DNA of 64,000 nucleotides, taken from the NCBI RefSeq assembly GCF_002887815.1, contig NZ_PDHO01000011.1, forward strand, positions 1-64,000, written 5' to 3'. The DNA comes from Mycobacterium sp. ENV421. Its GTDB lineage: Bacteria > Actinomycetota > Actinomycetes > Mycobacteriales > Mycobacteriaceae. Below the pieces are notes generated by a model that saw only the letters and a list, made by a program, of their open reading frames with translations, searched no databases and had not been told where the DNA came from. A program made the position numbers and the translations under genes. Shown in pieces: positions 40,130 to 49,477 of the stretch; the stretch's first letter is position 1, and every line of letters starts with the position of its first letter.

Positions 40130-41588
40130 CCAGACGCCTGCGCTCGGGGCCCGGCTGAGCCGGCTCGCCGCCGAGGCACCCGATCGCCCGGCCGTGTCGT
40201 GCGAAGGCCGCACCATCACGCGCGCTCAGCTGGAGTCGGCGTCGAACCGGCTGGCGCGCGCCTATGCCGAACTCGGAGTCGGTCAAGGCGATTACGTGAC
40301 GATCGCGGTGGCCAACTCGATCGAGTGGGTGCAGGCGACGGTCGCGGTGTGGAAGCTCGGCGCCATCCCGCAACCGCTGTCACCGCGGATGCCGGACGCC
40401 GAATTCGAAGGCCTGCTCGATTTGAAGCCGCGCGCCCTGCTGGTCGGGCGCGCCGACCCGCGCGGGGTCGTGCCGTCGGTGGCCGCCGAGTTCACCGGCA
40501 GCCCAAATCTCTCGGATGCTCCACTGCCCGAGGCGGTTTCACCGGCATGGAAGTCGATCGCGTCGGGCGGCAGCACCGGACGGCCGAAACTCATCGAGGC
40601 CGGGGGGGACAGCCGGTATCCGGCCGACCTGGTGGCGATGGGGATGGGCAACGAACCGACCGACACCCAGCTGGTGCCGGTCCCACTGAGCCACAACACC
40701 GGATTCACCTCGGCCACCATCGCATTGGCCACCGGGCAGCACCTGGTGCTGCTACCCAGGTTCGACCCGGAGCGCTTCCTGCGGGTGATCACCGACTACA
40801 AGGTGAACTACCTGACCACCGTGCCGACGATCATGCAGCGACTGCTGCCCGTCTACCACGCCAACCCGGCCGCCTACGACCTGTCGTCGCTGCGCCGGCT
40901 GTGGCACGTCGCCGCCGTCTGCCCGCCGAACGTCAAGCAGGCGTGGATCGACCTGCTCGGCCCGGATGCGGTGTGGGAACTGTACGGCGGCACCGAACTT
41001 CAGGCGCTGACGTTCATCAGCGGCTCCGAATGGCTGACCCACCGCGGATCAGTCGGGCGCGTGGTGGCCGGTGAGATGAAGGTTCTCGACGACGAGGGAA
41101 CCGAATGCCCACCGGGGGTGCTCGGGGAGATCTACATGCGCCCCAGCCCCGGTTCGCAGCCCACCTACCGCTACATCGGCAGCACCGCCAAATCCCGCGA
41201 CGGCTGGGACTCGCTGGGGGATCTCGGCTGGTTCGACGCCGAGGGCTATCTGTACCTGGCCGACCGTCGGGTCGACATGTTCACCGTCGGCGGCCGCAAC
41301 GTGTACCCCGCGGAGATCGAGAGCGCCCTGTCCGAGCACCCCGCCGTGCTGTCCTGTCTGGCCGTCGGGGTGCCGCACGAGGACCTCGGTCAGGTGCCGT
41401 ATGCGTTGGTGCACACCGACGGTGACGTGCTCACCGAAGACGACGTCAAGGCGTTCGTGGCGCAGCGGCTGGCCGATTACAAGGTGCCGCGCGCGGTGGA
41501 GTTCGTGGACACCCCGCTGCGGGACGACGCTGGCAAAGCCCGCCGATCCGCGGTGCGGGATCAGGTGATCGCCCGGCTGCAGGGTTAG
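40122..41588 (+). CDS. Acyl-CoA synthetase / AMP-dependent ligase
   Basis: 488 residues of the ANL superfamily. The P-loop is SIASGGSTGRPKLIE near residue 147 (GGS in place of the usual SGS). Then come VPLSHNTGF, WELYGGTELQAL, LGDLGWFDAEGYLYLADRRVD, the GGRNVYPAEIE hinge and a late Lys in DDAGKARR. This layout suits short, cyclic or unusual carboxylic acids better than long fatty acids. Its coupling to a lactonase suggests that a hydroxy acid released from a lactone is activated to its CoA ester; this is inference. The ATG at 40122 lies inside php. It converges on the SIS gene with one base between stops. Confidence 0.85.
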   Translation: MSDQTPALGARLSRLAAEAPDRPAVSCEGRTITRAQLESASNRLARAYAELGVGQGDYVTIAVANSIEWVQATVAVWKLGAIPQPLSPRMPDAEFEGLLDLKPRALLVGRADPRGVVPSVAAEFTGSPNLSDAPLPEAVSPAWKSIASGGSTGRPKLIEAGGDSRYPADLVAMGMGNEPTDTQLVPVPLSHNTGFTSATIALATGQHLVLLPRFDPERFLRVITDYKVNYLTTVPTIMQRLLPVYHANPAAYDLSSLRRLWHVAAVCPPNVKQAWIDLLGPDAVWELYGGTELQALTFISGSEWLTHRGSVGRVVAGEMKVLDDEGTECPPGVLGEIYMRPSPGSQPTYRYIGSTAKSRDGWDSLGDLGWFDAEGYLYLADRRVDMFTVGGRNVYPAEIESALSEHPAVLSCLAVGVPHEDLGQVPYALVHTDGDVLTEDDVKAFVAQRLADYKVPRAVEFVDTPLRDDAGKARRSAVRDQVIARLQG

Positions 41589-41589
41589 G

Positions 41590-42561
41590 TCAGGCCGTCG
41601 CGGTCTGCTGCCAGGCCCGGGCCGCGACCAGTTCCGGCACCAGGACTTCGGTCAGCAGCCGCACATCATCCTGCTCGTCGCCGGGGTAACGGACTTCGAG
41701 CCGGGCCCCCGGGACCGCGCCGCCGACCGCGACAACGGTGGTGCCGCGCAACGTCGTCCACTCCGCCATCTGGTCCTCCCACTCCGAGCCGGCGAAGACC
41801 AGCATCCGGTAGTCGGTGGTCTTGGTGAGGTAGACGTCGACGTGGCTCCAGTCGCCGGTCTCACAGCCGACGGCGGCACGGCGCGGGCCCTCGCGGAGCA
41901 TCAGCGCGCCCTGCTGCGCCGAGCAGAACCGGTGGGCCGGCGCCGCCAGGTGAGTGCCCGCAGGCCCGAGCAGCATGTCTGCCACCTCGGGACGCCAGGC
42001 CGCCTCGGTGTCGAGCAGGTGCGCGCTCGCTTCGGCCGTCGTCGCGATCGACGCGACCAACCCGGCGGTGTCGCGGCCGGCCAGATGCGACTCCAGCGCC
42101 ATGAGCAGCGCCAGCGTGTGCTGATAGCTCCGGCAGGCCACCCCGCCGCGCTCCGGTTCTGCTGCCAAATCGACGACCGCGGAGCAGGATTCGGTGATCG
42201 CCGATCCTGCGGTGTTGGTCAGCGCCACCGTCGTCGCCCCGGCGGGAAGCCTACGCAGCGCGTCCAGCGTTTCCGCCGAACCACCCGTCGCCGAGGTTGC
42301 CACCACCAGGGTGCCCGGTCCCCAGTCCGGCAGCAGACGGGTGGACGCCAACTCCGAGATCGCGAGAATCCCTCGCGCGCGCATCCGCGCGGCCACGACG
42401 CCCGCAGCGTAGGCGGAGGACCCCATCCCGACGAACACCACCCGCTGCGTGCTGGCCGGAACGACCGCTGCCCAGGGATTGTCGGCGGCGAGCCGCTCGG
42501 CCAGCCGAGACAACGCCTCGGGCTTGCGGGCCAGGTCCGCGGCGAAGCCGTCAGGGTCCAC
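41590..42561 (-). CDS. SIS-domain sugar-phosphate protein
   Basis: 323 residues with two SIS-type halves, as in GlmS C-terminal and AgaS/FrlB-like isomerases and deaminases. QRVVFVGMGSSAYAAGVVAA and LVVATSATGGSAETLDAL are the sugar-phosphate binding strands of the first half; the second half is less conserved. The likely substrate is an amino-sugar phosphate, since the gene overlaps a glucosamine-kinase-like gene by 11 bases (GTG start at 42561). A deaminase or isomerase acting on glucosamine 6-phosphate is the simplest reading. Confidence 0.8.
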   Translation of the reverse strand: MDPDGFAADLARKPEALSRLAERLAADNPWAAVVPASTQRVVFVGMGSSAYAAGVVAARMRARGILAISELASTRLLPDWGPGTLVVATSATGGSAETLDALRRLPAGATTVALTNTAGSAITESCSAVVDLAAEPERGGVACRSYQHTLALLMALESHLAGRDTAGLVASIATTAEASAHLLDTEAAWRPEVADMLLGPAGTHLAAPAHRFCSAQQGALMLREGPRRAAVGCETGDWSHVDVYLTKTTDYRMLVFAGSEWEDQMAEWTTLRGTTVVAVGGAVPGARLEVRYPGDEQDDVRLLTEVLVPELVAARAWQQTATA

Positions 42562-43762
42562 CGGTGATTCCTTCGTCGAGCAACATGGGTAGTGCCGCCT
42601 CCGGAACGTACATCCAGCGCGGCAGATGCCGTGCCGCGTAGACGACTTCCCGCAACACCTGCTGCAAGCGGAATGCTCGCAGACAGGCCGGATCGTACAG
42701 CTCGCCGTGCCCCAGTGCGGCCAGGTGTGCGGCGTAGCTGCGGGTGAAGTGATCGCGGGCCAGCCGTTCGACCCTGGACAACGCCCCCTCATCGACGCGG
42801 TGGTGGCGGCGGGCCACGATCGCCGCATGGCTCAGTGACTGCGCCAACCCGGCGACGTCGAGGGCGGCCGGGATCGGCAGGACCCGCTCGGCGGGTGGCA
42901 GTACCGGATTCCCGTCGAAGTCGATGACCGCGTACCCGCCGGGATGTCTCAGCACCTGACCGACATGCAGGTCGCCGTGGCCCTCGATCACCGGAGTGCC
43001 GGCCATCCCGCCCAGGCTGTCGAAGATCTCGGTGATCATCCGGCTTTCGAGGAGATCGCGCATGGCCGGATCACTGTGCGCCCGAGCCTCATCCAGGGTC
43101 GCGGCTGCTGCCGCCCGCCACCGCTCGGCGTCGGCGGGCGAGGCGATGGTCGCGGAGGGCGCCAGTGCGGCGTGCAGTTCGGCAATCACAGTGCCGACGT
43201 CGGCGGCCGCCGTCGCCACGTCGTCCGCCGGGGAGTCCGGCTCGGCTGCCGCCGACGCGATCAGGTCCACCGCCCACGTCCACCCGTCGACGGCGCCGGG
43301 CAGATACTCGTCGACACCGGCCACCAGCGTCTCCGCGCCGTCCTCCGATCGCCAGGTGACCAGCCCCCACGGGCACGGCATGTGCCGAAAGCCATTGGCG
43401 CGCAACATCTCGATCCGGCCTGGCGCCGGATGCGGTCCAGCCTGCAGATGGGCGGCCCACTTAACCACCGCCGCGTCACCCACGATCACCGATTCGTTGG
43501 TCTGATCCACGGTGATCGCGCGTTCACCCGCTGCGACCCGCGCTAACCAGGCGTGCACTGTGAACGATCCGATCTCGGACACCTCCGGCGAAGCCGCCAA
43601 CAGTGCCAGCAGCGCCTCGGCGATACCATCGCCGGGCCGGGCACGTCGCCACGACCCGCCGGAGTCGAGGACCTGCGGTTCGGCGGTCAGCCCGTCTTTC
43701 GTCGTGACGATCGAAAGTCGTTTACCGTCAATGAGATCCAGTGAGTCGAGTTCACCGCCCAC
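42551..43762 (-). CDS. Maltokinase-like aminosugar kinase (glucosamine kinase-like)
   Basis: 403 residues with the eukaryotic-like kinase fold of mycobacterial maltokinases and aminoglycoside phosphotransferases. The catalytic loop is VIEGHGDLHVGQVLRHPGG and the metal-binding segment is YAVIDFDGNPVLPPAERV; SVIVGDAAVVKWAAHL supplies the nucleotide-lid Lys. The N-terminal cap (GSFTVHAWLARVAAGE) is maltokinase-like, but no trehalose synthase is nearby. Actinobacterial relatives include a characterised glucosamine kinase, and the SIS partner supports that. The GTG start at 43762 lies 4 bases before the end of the upstream GT gene. Confidence 0.78.
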   Translation of the reverse strand: MGGELDSLDLIDGKRLSIVTTKDGLTAEPQVLDSGGSWRRARPGDGIAEALLALLAASPEVSEIGSFTVHAWLARVAAGERAITVDQTNESVIVGDAAVVKWAAHLQAGPHPAPGRIEMLRANGFRHMPCPWGLVTWRSEDGAETLVAGVDEYLPGAVDGWTWAVDLIASAAAEPDSPADDVATAAADVGTVIAELHAALAPSATIASPADAERWRAAAAATLDEARAHSDPAMRDLLESRMITEIFDSLGGMAGTPVIEGHGDLHVGQVLRHPGGYAVIDFDGNPVLPPAERVLPIPAALDVAGLAQSLSHAAIVARRHHRVDEGALSRVERLARDHFTRSYAAHLAALGHGELYDPACLRAFRLQQVLREVVYAARHLPRWMYVPEAALPMLLDEGITGGP

Positions 43763-43766
43763 GTCG

Positions 43767-45092
43767 TCAGCCTGACGCGCTGTCGCGGTTCCGATGCTGC
43801 AGTCCCACCTGCTCGATCACGTCGGCCCCGACACGCAGACCGTCTCGGGCCCGGATCGACTCGCCTATTCCAGACAGCCGGTTTCGGAGCTCGGTGTCGG
43901 CGAGGATCCTGTCCACGGCCGCGATGAGCTCCTCGTCGCGGAAGGCATACGTGTCGAGTCGAGCGCCGAAGCCGAGTTCGTCGATGCGCTGGGCATTTTC
44001 ATACTGGTCCCAGAACAGCGGCAGCACGATCAGCGGCTTGCCGAAGTGCAGGGCCTCGGTCACCGTGTTGTTGCCGCCATGCGAGATGACCAGATCGACC
44101 TGCGGGATGACCTTGGTCTGCGGCAGCATCTGCTCGCCGACCATGTTGTCGGCCAACGTGATCCGATCGGCCTGCGGACCCTTGCTGACGATGTACCGAT
44201 GCTCGGTCTTGCCCAGCACGTCGACCAGGCGCTGCATGAGTTCGACGTCGGCGCCGCCCAGCGATCCCAGCGACAGGTAGATCAGCGCGCTGGCGTCCGG
44301 ACGGTGGGCGACCGATGCGGGCAGCTCGTACTCCGCATCGGTCTCGCGGACGCTGGAGTCCATCCGCGTCCAGCTGTCGTCGAGCGGACGTGCGTCGAGG
44401 TAGTCGGCCTCGGCCGGGTAGACGTAGAGATTGGCGGCGTTGTCGCGCGGCATGAACTCCAGATCCGGCAGCGGGTCGGCACCCTGGCGCTGAACCCACG
44501 CGTTGAAGTCGGACCACATCGCACGGTGGGTGCGGTCGAACTCGGCCCGGTAGGTGTCCCACTGCGTGGGGTCGGCACTGGGCAGCCCGGAAAATGGCGG
44601 CGGCACATTCGGTCCCGGCACTTCGAGCGGGCTGCACGACACGATCCGGACGAACGGTGCGCCTGTGCTCACCAACGCCGGGAACAGCACCACGTTGTCC
44701 TCGACGATCACGTCGGGCTGGTGTCGGGCGACGATCTCCCGCAGTCGCGGCTCACAGTATTTGGCGCCGTCGATCAGCGCCTGATAGGTCGGCTGGATGA
44801 AGGTTTCGAGCTGCAGATGAGTCGGCTTGCGAAACTCCGGGGCGGTCTCGGCGATGAAGTCCGTCCAGAACTTGCCGGGATCCTCGTCGGCCGCGCCGTC
44901 GACGGGTTCGGCCAGATCGACCAGTTCTTCCACGAAGCCCAGCGGTGCGAGCTTGCCCGCCCACGAACTTTCGGCGGCGAACACAATCCGGTGGCCGCGC
45001 CCACGCAGGATGGCCGCCAGACCGATGCACTGATTCGTCGGGCCGTAGGCCGACTCGGGCCAGAACATGATAGTCAATGGTTCAGAAGCCAT
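43767..45092 (-). CDS. GT1-family glycosyltransferase (UGT/macrolide-type)
   Basis: 441 residues, GT-B fold. The N-terminal acceptor domain begins PLTIMFWPESAYGPTNQCIG, in the manner of glycosyltransferases that act on hydrophobic aglycones. The C-terminal donor domain has LIYLSLGSLGG near residue 265 and the UGT signature VISHGGNNTVTEALHFGKPL near 340 followed by FWDQYENAQR. I start at MASEPLTIMF (45092), preceded by GAAGGGA, not at the earlier in-frame Mets. It is second in a minus-strand operon between acyltransferase-3 and the kinase. Donor and acceptor are unknown; an aminosugar nucleotide and a lipid are reasonable guesses. Confidence 0.85.
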   Translation of the reverse strand: MASEPLTIMFWPESAYGPTNQCIGLAAILRGRGHRIVFAAESSWAGKLAPLGFVEELVDLAEPVDGAADEDPGKFWTDFIAETAPEFRKPTHLQLETFIQPTYQALIDGAKYCEPRLREIVARHQPDVIVEDNVVLFPALVSTGAPFVRIVSCSPLEVPGPNVPPPFSGLPSADPTQWDTYRAEFDRTHRAMWSDFNAWVQRQGADPLPDLEFMPRDNAANLYVYPAEADYLDARPLDDSWTRMDSSVRETDAEYELPASVAHRPDASALIYLSLGSLGGADVELMQRLVDVLGKTEHRYIVSKGPQADRITLADNMVGEQMLPQTKVIPQVDLVISHGGNNTVTEALHFGKPLIVLPLFWDQYENAQRIDELGFGARLDTYAFRDEELIAAVDRILADTELRNRLSGIGESIRARDGLRVGADVIEQVGLQHRNRDSASG

Positions 45093-45125
45093 GGCGATCC
45101 CTTCAGACATCGGGTCAGGCAAAGA

Positions 45126-46304
45126 TCATCGCGCAATCACGGGCTCCGGCGCATCATCGACCGAACTGTCCAGCGGCGGAACCGGAGCCTTCTCGCGATA
45201 CTCCCAGCGCCGCAGGGCATTCCGGCACGGCGATTCGATCAGGGCATAGCTGACCGCCGCCATCGCGAAGCCCAGCACCAGCGTCAACACCAGTGTCACG
45301 AGCAGGTTGCCGTTGAACATGAACCGGCCGACCATCGGGAACACCATCACCAGCGCGGCCAGGTGCCAGACGAACAACCCGTAGGACCACCGGCCCAGGG
45401 TGACCATGAACCGGCTGCCCAGAATCGGGTGCCGGGTGTCGGGCCTGTCGAGCACCAGCGGCGCCAGCAGCGCACCGGCGACGATGGCCCCCATCGAGGT
45501 GCGGATCACGAACTGCCCCAATGTGGCGGGAACCAGGTCCTTCGGACCGGCCAGCGGTGAGGCCGAGATCAGATAGGCCGCCAGTGCGATACCGGTGATG
45601 GCCCAGCGGTTCCGGGCCAGCTTGTGCGCCCACCCCAGCGGGCTGACCGTCCACTCCGCCAGCAGCATGCCCGCGGCGAACCACGAGGCGTAGGCCGGCG
45701 GCCAGTTCAGGAAGTTGACCCCCTGCACCGTGTGAATCGGCAGCAGACCCCAGCCGAGGCTGGCCAGCGCGATCGCCGCGATCACCGGGACCCGGGCCCG
45801 CACCGGCAGCCGGCGCGCTGCGAAAGCCAGGATCGGCAACGCCAGATAGAAGCTGACCTCGACCGACAGGCTCCACATCTGGGTCAGTCCGGCGGTCAAC
45901 GTGAGCGGGACGTAAACCTGGGTCAGCGTCAGGTTGGCCCACCACACCGTGAAGCTTGCGTGGTTGGCCTCCGGCAGCAGCGTCAGGATGATGACGACCG
46001 CCACCACATATCCGGGCATGATGCGCACCAGCCGCGAACGCAGGTAATGCCCGGTGGGTGGGCGCCGGCGCAGTCCGCGGGCCGCGGCGGCGTGCCCGCG
46101 CCACAACAGAAAGCCGGAGAGCGCGAAGAACACCGCGACGGCCAGGTCGAAGCGATGCAGCAGGCGTCCGACCACGGCGCCGGTGGTGCCGGTCTGAAAT
46201 GCGACGTGGGTGAGCACCACTCCCATGGCGGCGCACGCGCGCATGCCCTCCACGGCGGGGAGGAAGCCGCGGGTGCCCCCGACCCCCTGCGCGACCGACG
46301 TCAT
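45126..46304 (-). CDS. Acyltransferase-3 family membrane protein (Rv0228-like)
   Basis: 392 residues with about ten membrane helices. The conserved first helices VEGMRACAAMGVVLTHVAF (the His is catalytic in this family) and LAVAVFFALSGFLLWRGHA, followed by the Arg-rich loop YLRSRLVRIMPGY, place it with the OafA/AT3 O-acyltransferases that decorate sugars of envelope molecules. It matches Rv0228. The start at MTSVAQGVGG is a choice; a GTG 16 codons upstream is possible. It is 33 bases upstream of the GT1 gene and probably heads that operon. Confidence 0.86.
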   Translation of the reverse strand: MTSVAQGVGGTRGFLPAVEGMRACAAMGVVLTHVAFQTGTTGAVVGRLLHRFDLAVAVFFALSGFLLWRGHAAAARGLRRRPPTGHYLRSRLVRIMPGYVVAVVIILTLLPEANHASFTVWWANLTLTQVYVPLTLTAGLTQMWSLSVEVSFYLALPILAFAARRLPVRARVPVIAAIALASLGWGLLPIHTVQGVNFLNWPPAYASWFAAGMLLAEWTVSPLGWAHKLARNRWAITGIALAAYLISASPLAGPKDLVPATLGQFVIRTSMGAIVAGALLAPLVLDRPDTRHPILGSRFMVTLGRWSYGLFVWHLAALVMVFPMVGRFMFNGNLLVTLVLTLVLGFAMAAVSYALIESPCRNALRRWEYREKAPVPPLDSSVDDAPEPVIAR

Positions 46305-46403
46305 GGGAGCCAGTGTGCGCCGGAATGGGGTGGTTCGCGAAAGTGGGTACACCTGGCCTGCGGTGGCGACCTCCTAATGAACCGGTGCCTTGGGCTGGGC
46401 TGT

Positions 46404-46409
46404 TAGGGT
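46404..46409 (+). promoter_or_regulatory. -10 element upstream of pgfA
   Basis: TAGGGT preceded by TGT fits an extended mycobacterial -10 and would start transcription near 46416, giving a leader of about 60 bases with GAGGAGG before the GTG. No convincing -35 is seen. Confidence 0.35.
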
Positions 46410-46474
46410 CGAACAGGTTTGCTTCGCCGTCAGGCGGGGTGCGGCACGATCGGCAGTGAGGAGGCCACGGCAGC

Positions 46475-47674
46475 GTGAATCGCGCAGGCATGGTGCGTAT
46501 CGCGGCATTCGGCATCATCGGGCTCGGAGCCGCCCTCCTGATCGCCGCGTTGCTGTTGACGACCTACACCTCCAGCAAGATCAAGAAGATCCCGCTGAAC
46601 ATCGACGAGACTCTGGTCAGCGACGGCACGGGTAGTGCGCTGGACCCGGCGTCGCTGATGGGTGAGAAGTTCGTCGTGGACAAGAACGTGCCGCTGGTCT
46701 CCCAGCAGCAGATCACCGTCGAGTCGCCGGCCAACGCCGACGTGGTGACGCTGCAAGCGGGCACCAGCGTGCGACGCAGCGACAAGCAACAGGACAACGG
46801 CCTGCTGCTGGCCATGGTCGACACCGTGACCGTCAACCGCAGCACCGCGATGGCGGTGTCCGACGACACCCATCCGGGCGGGTCGGTGCAGAAGCCGCGG
46901 AGTATCGAGGACAACAAGCCGCCGACCAACATTGCGCTTCCTCATGACGGCCTGGCCTACCGGTTCCCGTTCGGCACCGAGAAGAAGACCTATCCGTTCT
47001 TCGACCCGATCGCGCAGAAGGCCTTCGACGCCAACTACGACGGCCAGGAAGACGTCAACGGGCTGACCACCTACCGCTTCACCCAGAACGTCGGCTACGA
47101 CGCCGACGGCAAGCTGGTCGACCCGATCAAGTACGCCTCGCTCTACGACAAGAACGAGGACGGCGAGGTGACCGCGCGGGCCGAGCTGTGGGGTCTGCCC
47201 GGGCCGCCGGAGGAGCCGGTCACCATGACCCGCTATTACGCCGCGCAGCGCACCTTCTGGGTCGACCCGGTGACCGGTGTGATCGTGAAGTCCACCGAGC
47301 ACGCCAACCACTACTACGCCCGCGACGCGCTGCGCCCGGAGATGGAACTGGTCGATTACAAGGTCACCTCCACCGAGCAGACCATCGAGTCCCGGGTGGC
47401 CTCCGCCCGCGACGAGCGCGACCGGGTGGGACTGTGGTCGCGGGTGCTACCGATCAGCTTCACCGCCGCCGGTCTGGTGGCACTCGTGGGCGGGGCGCTG
47501 CTGGGCACGTTCAGCCTGCGTGCCGAGTCGGCTCTGATCGACCCCGGCCTGGACACCGCCGACCATGGCTTCTTCGGCAAGGACGAAACCGGACCGATGC
47601 CGGCCGCCGAGGCGGCCACCGAGAAGCTGCCCGCGGCCAGACCGGACCTGGAGCCTCCCCCGCCGCAGCGGTGA
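46475..47674 (+). CDS. pgfA: DUF3068 envelope protein PgfA (Rv0227c-like)
   Basis: 399 residues. An N-terminal membrane helix (residues 8-31) leads to a large periplasmic beta-rich domain (35-320) and a second helix near 328-350 before a cytoplasmic tail rich in Pro and Glu. This is the DUF3068 layout. From memory, the M. smegmatis orthologue MSMEG_0317 is needed for polar growth, trehalose-mycolate trafficking and lipomannan/LAM maturation. The GTG at 46475 follows GAGGAGGCC. The stop overlaps the next start (GTGA), so the pair is coupled. Confidence 0.9.
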   Translation: MNRAGMVRIAAFGIIGLGAALLIAALLLTTYTSSKIKKIPLNIDETLVSDGTGSALDPASLMGEKFVVDKNVPLVSQQQITVESPANADVVTLQAGTSVRRSDKQQDNGLLLAMVDTVTVNRSTAMAVSDDTHPGGSVQKPRSIEDNKPPTNIALPHDGLAYRFPFGTEKKTYPFFDPIAQKAFDANYDGQEDVNGLTTYRFTQNVGYDADGKLVDPIKYASLYDKNEDGEVTARAELWGLPGPPEEPVTMTRYYAAQRTFWVDPVTGVIVKSTEHANHYYARDALRPEMELVDYKVTSTEQTIESRVASARDERDRVGLWSRVLPISFTAAGLVALVGGALLGTFSLRAESALIDPGLDTADHGFFGKDETGPMPAAEAATEKLPAARPDLEPPPPQR

Positions 47675-49416
47675 GCACTCCCGTGACCCGGGCGCACCGG
47701 GCCGTCCGGTGGGTGGTGCCGGGCTACGCACTCCTGTTGGCCCTCGCGGTCACCGCGCCGCTGCTGGCGCCCGGCTATCTGTTATTGCGCGATGCGGTGT
47801 CCACGCCGCGGTCGTATTTCTCCGATGCGGCGCTGGGTCTGTCCGAATCAGCGCCCCGCGCGCTCCCGCAGGACTTCCTCATCGCCGCTTTGACGCCTGT
47901 GCTCGACGGCGGCGTGCTGGTAAAGGCGCTGCTGGTCGCCGGGATTTTCCTGGCCGGCTGGGGAGCCGGACGGTTGGCCGCCGAGCTGGTCCCGGATGCC
48001 GGAATGCCCGGGCAGTTGATCGCGGCGACGCTCGCGGTATGGAACCCCTACGTTGCGGAGCGGCTGCTCCAAGGGCACTGGAGCTTGCTGGTCGGGTACG
48101 GCTGCCTGCCGTGGGTGGCTGCCGCGGTGATTCGGGTGCGGGATGAGGCGACCGTGGCCCGGTGGGCGGCGGTGGTGTTCTGGATCGCGCTGGCCGGGCT
48201 GACACCGACCGGGCTGTTACTGGCCGCTGTGGTGGCGCTGGTGTGTGTCGCGGTTCCCGGGACGGGGGCGTCGCGGCCATGGTGCGCGGCCGGGGTGCTG
48301 ACGACCGCGGTGCTCACGGCGTCACCGTGGCTGATGGCGTCGGCGTTGGGCGGCGGGCTCGGCTCGTCGCCGTCACCGGGTGTGACGGCGTTCGCGGCTC
48401 GGGCGGAGCCGGGCCTGGGTACCCTCGGCAGCCTGGCGGGACTCGGCGGAATCTGGAACGCCGAGGCTGTTCCCTCCTCTCGCACAATGCTTTTCGCGCT
48501 GCCCGCGACCCTGGTGCTCGTGGGCATCGTGGCCATCGGGTTGCCCGCGGTACTGCGTCGCCGGTCCGTGCTGCCGCTGCTGGTGCTCGCCGCGGTCGGC
48601 GTGCTGCTGCCCGCCGCAGCGGCCACCGGGCCGGGACTGGCGGTGCTGCGTGACGTGGTGGAGGCCGTGCCGGCGGTCGGGATCCTGCGCGACGGGCAGA
48701 AGTGGGTGGCGCTGGCGATGCCCGGCTACGCGGTCGCCGCCGCGGCGGCGGTGGTGACGTTGCGGGGCCGGCTCCGGCCCGGCACCACCGCGGTAATGGG
48801 GATCGTGGCGCTCATCGCCGTGCTGCCCGATCTGGCCTTCGGCGCGTGGGGCAAGTTGACGCCGGTGCGCTATCCGCAGGGTTGGGCGGTGGTGGCCGGC
48901 TTGATCGACGCCGACCCGGCCGACGTCGCCGTGCTGCCCGCCGACAGCATGCGCCAGTTCGCGTGGGCCGGTGCGGCACCGGTGCTCGATCCGTTGCCGC
49001 GCTGGGTGCGCGCCGAGGTGTTGGCCACCGGCGACCTGACGATCTCCGGGCACAAGGTCCCCGGTGAGGGCGGCCATGCCCGCGATGTCCAGCGGATGCT
49101 GCTGGCCGGCGGTTCCCCCGAGGCGCTCGCCGGTGCCGGGGTGGGCTGGGTGGTCATCGAATCGGGCAGCGCAGGCACGATCGGCAACGCACAGCGGACC
49201 CTGGCGCAGCTGCCGGTGGCCTACCGCGACGGCGAGCTCGCGCTGTACCGCGTCGGGGGGGTGAGCGTCGGTGCGACACCCGCAGCGCGGCTCGCGGTGT
49301 TCGCGGCCCACCTGGTATGGCTGCTGACGCTGGGCGCCGCGGGGGCGGTGGCTGTGTTCAGCGCCGCGCGCCGGCGGCGCAGGTCAAGTTCGGCGACCCC
49401 CGACGCGGCGCCCTGA
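47671..49416 (+). CDS. Polytopic envelope protein (Rv0226c-like)
   Basis: 581 residues with about 11-12 hydrophobic segments in the first 400 residues and near residue 550, and a periplasmic domain between (about 405-540: ADPADVAVLPADSMRQFAWA and GHKVPGEGG are soluble in character). The WNPYVAERLLQGHWSLLVGYG loop near residue 127, and the arrangement of helices then a soluble domain, resemble GT-C-type or polyprenyl-sugar proteins, but I see no decisive catalytic motif. It is translationally coupled to pgfA and matches Rv0226c, so a joint role in lipoglycan or mycolate assembly is likely. Confidence 0.85.
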   Translation: MSTPVTRAHRAVRWVVPGYALLLALAVTAPLLAPGYLLLRDAVSTPRSYFSDAALGLSESAPRALPQDFLIAALTPVLDGGVLVKALLVAGIFLAGWGAGRLAAELVPDAGMPGQLIAATLAVWNPYVAERLLQGHWSLLVGYGCLPWVAAAVIRVRDEATVARWAAVVFWIALAGLTPTGLLLAAVVALVCVAVPGTGASRPWCAAGVLTTAVLTASPWLMASALGGGLGSSPSPGVTAFAARAEPGLGTLGSLAGLGGIWNAEAVPSSRTMLFALPATLVLVGIVAIGLPAVLRRRSVLPLLVLAAVGVLLPAAAATGPGLAVLRDVVEAVPAVGILRDGQKWVALAMPGYAVAAAAAVVTLRGRLRPGTTAVMGIVALIAVLPDLAFGAWGKLTPVRYPQGWAVVAGLIDADPADVAVLPADSMRQFAWAGAAPVLDPLPRWVRAEVLATGDLTISGHKVPGEGGHARDVQRMLLAGGSPEALAGAGVGWVVIESGSAGTIGNAQRTLAQLPVAYRDGELALYRVGGVSVGATPAARLAVFAAHLVWLLTLGAAGAVAVFSAARRRRRSSSATPDAAP

Positions 49417-49477
49417 TCGCCCGTATCGTATTCGAGGACAAAGCGATTCGCGAAGCGGAACGAGGATGACGGAGAGT

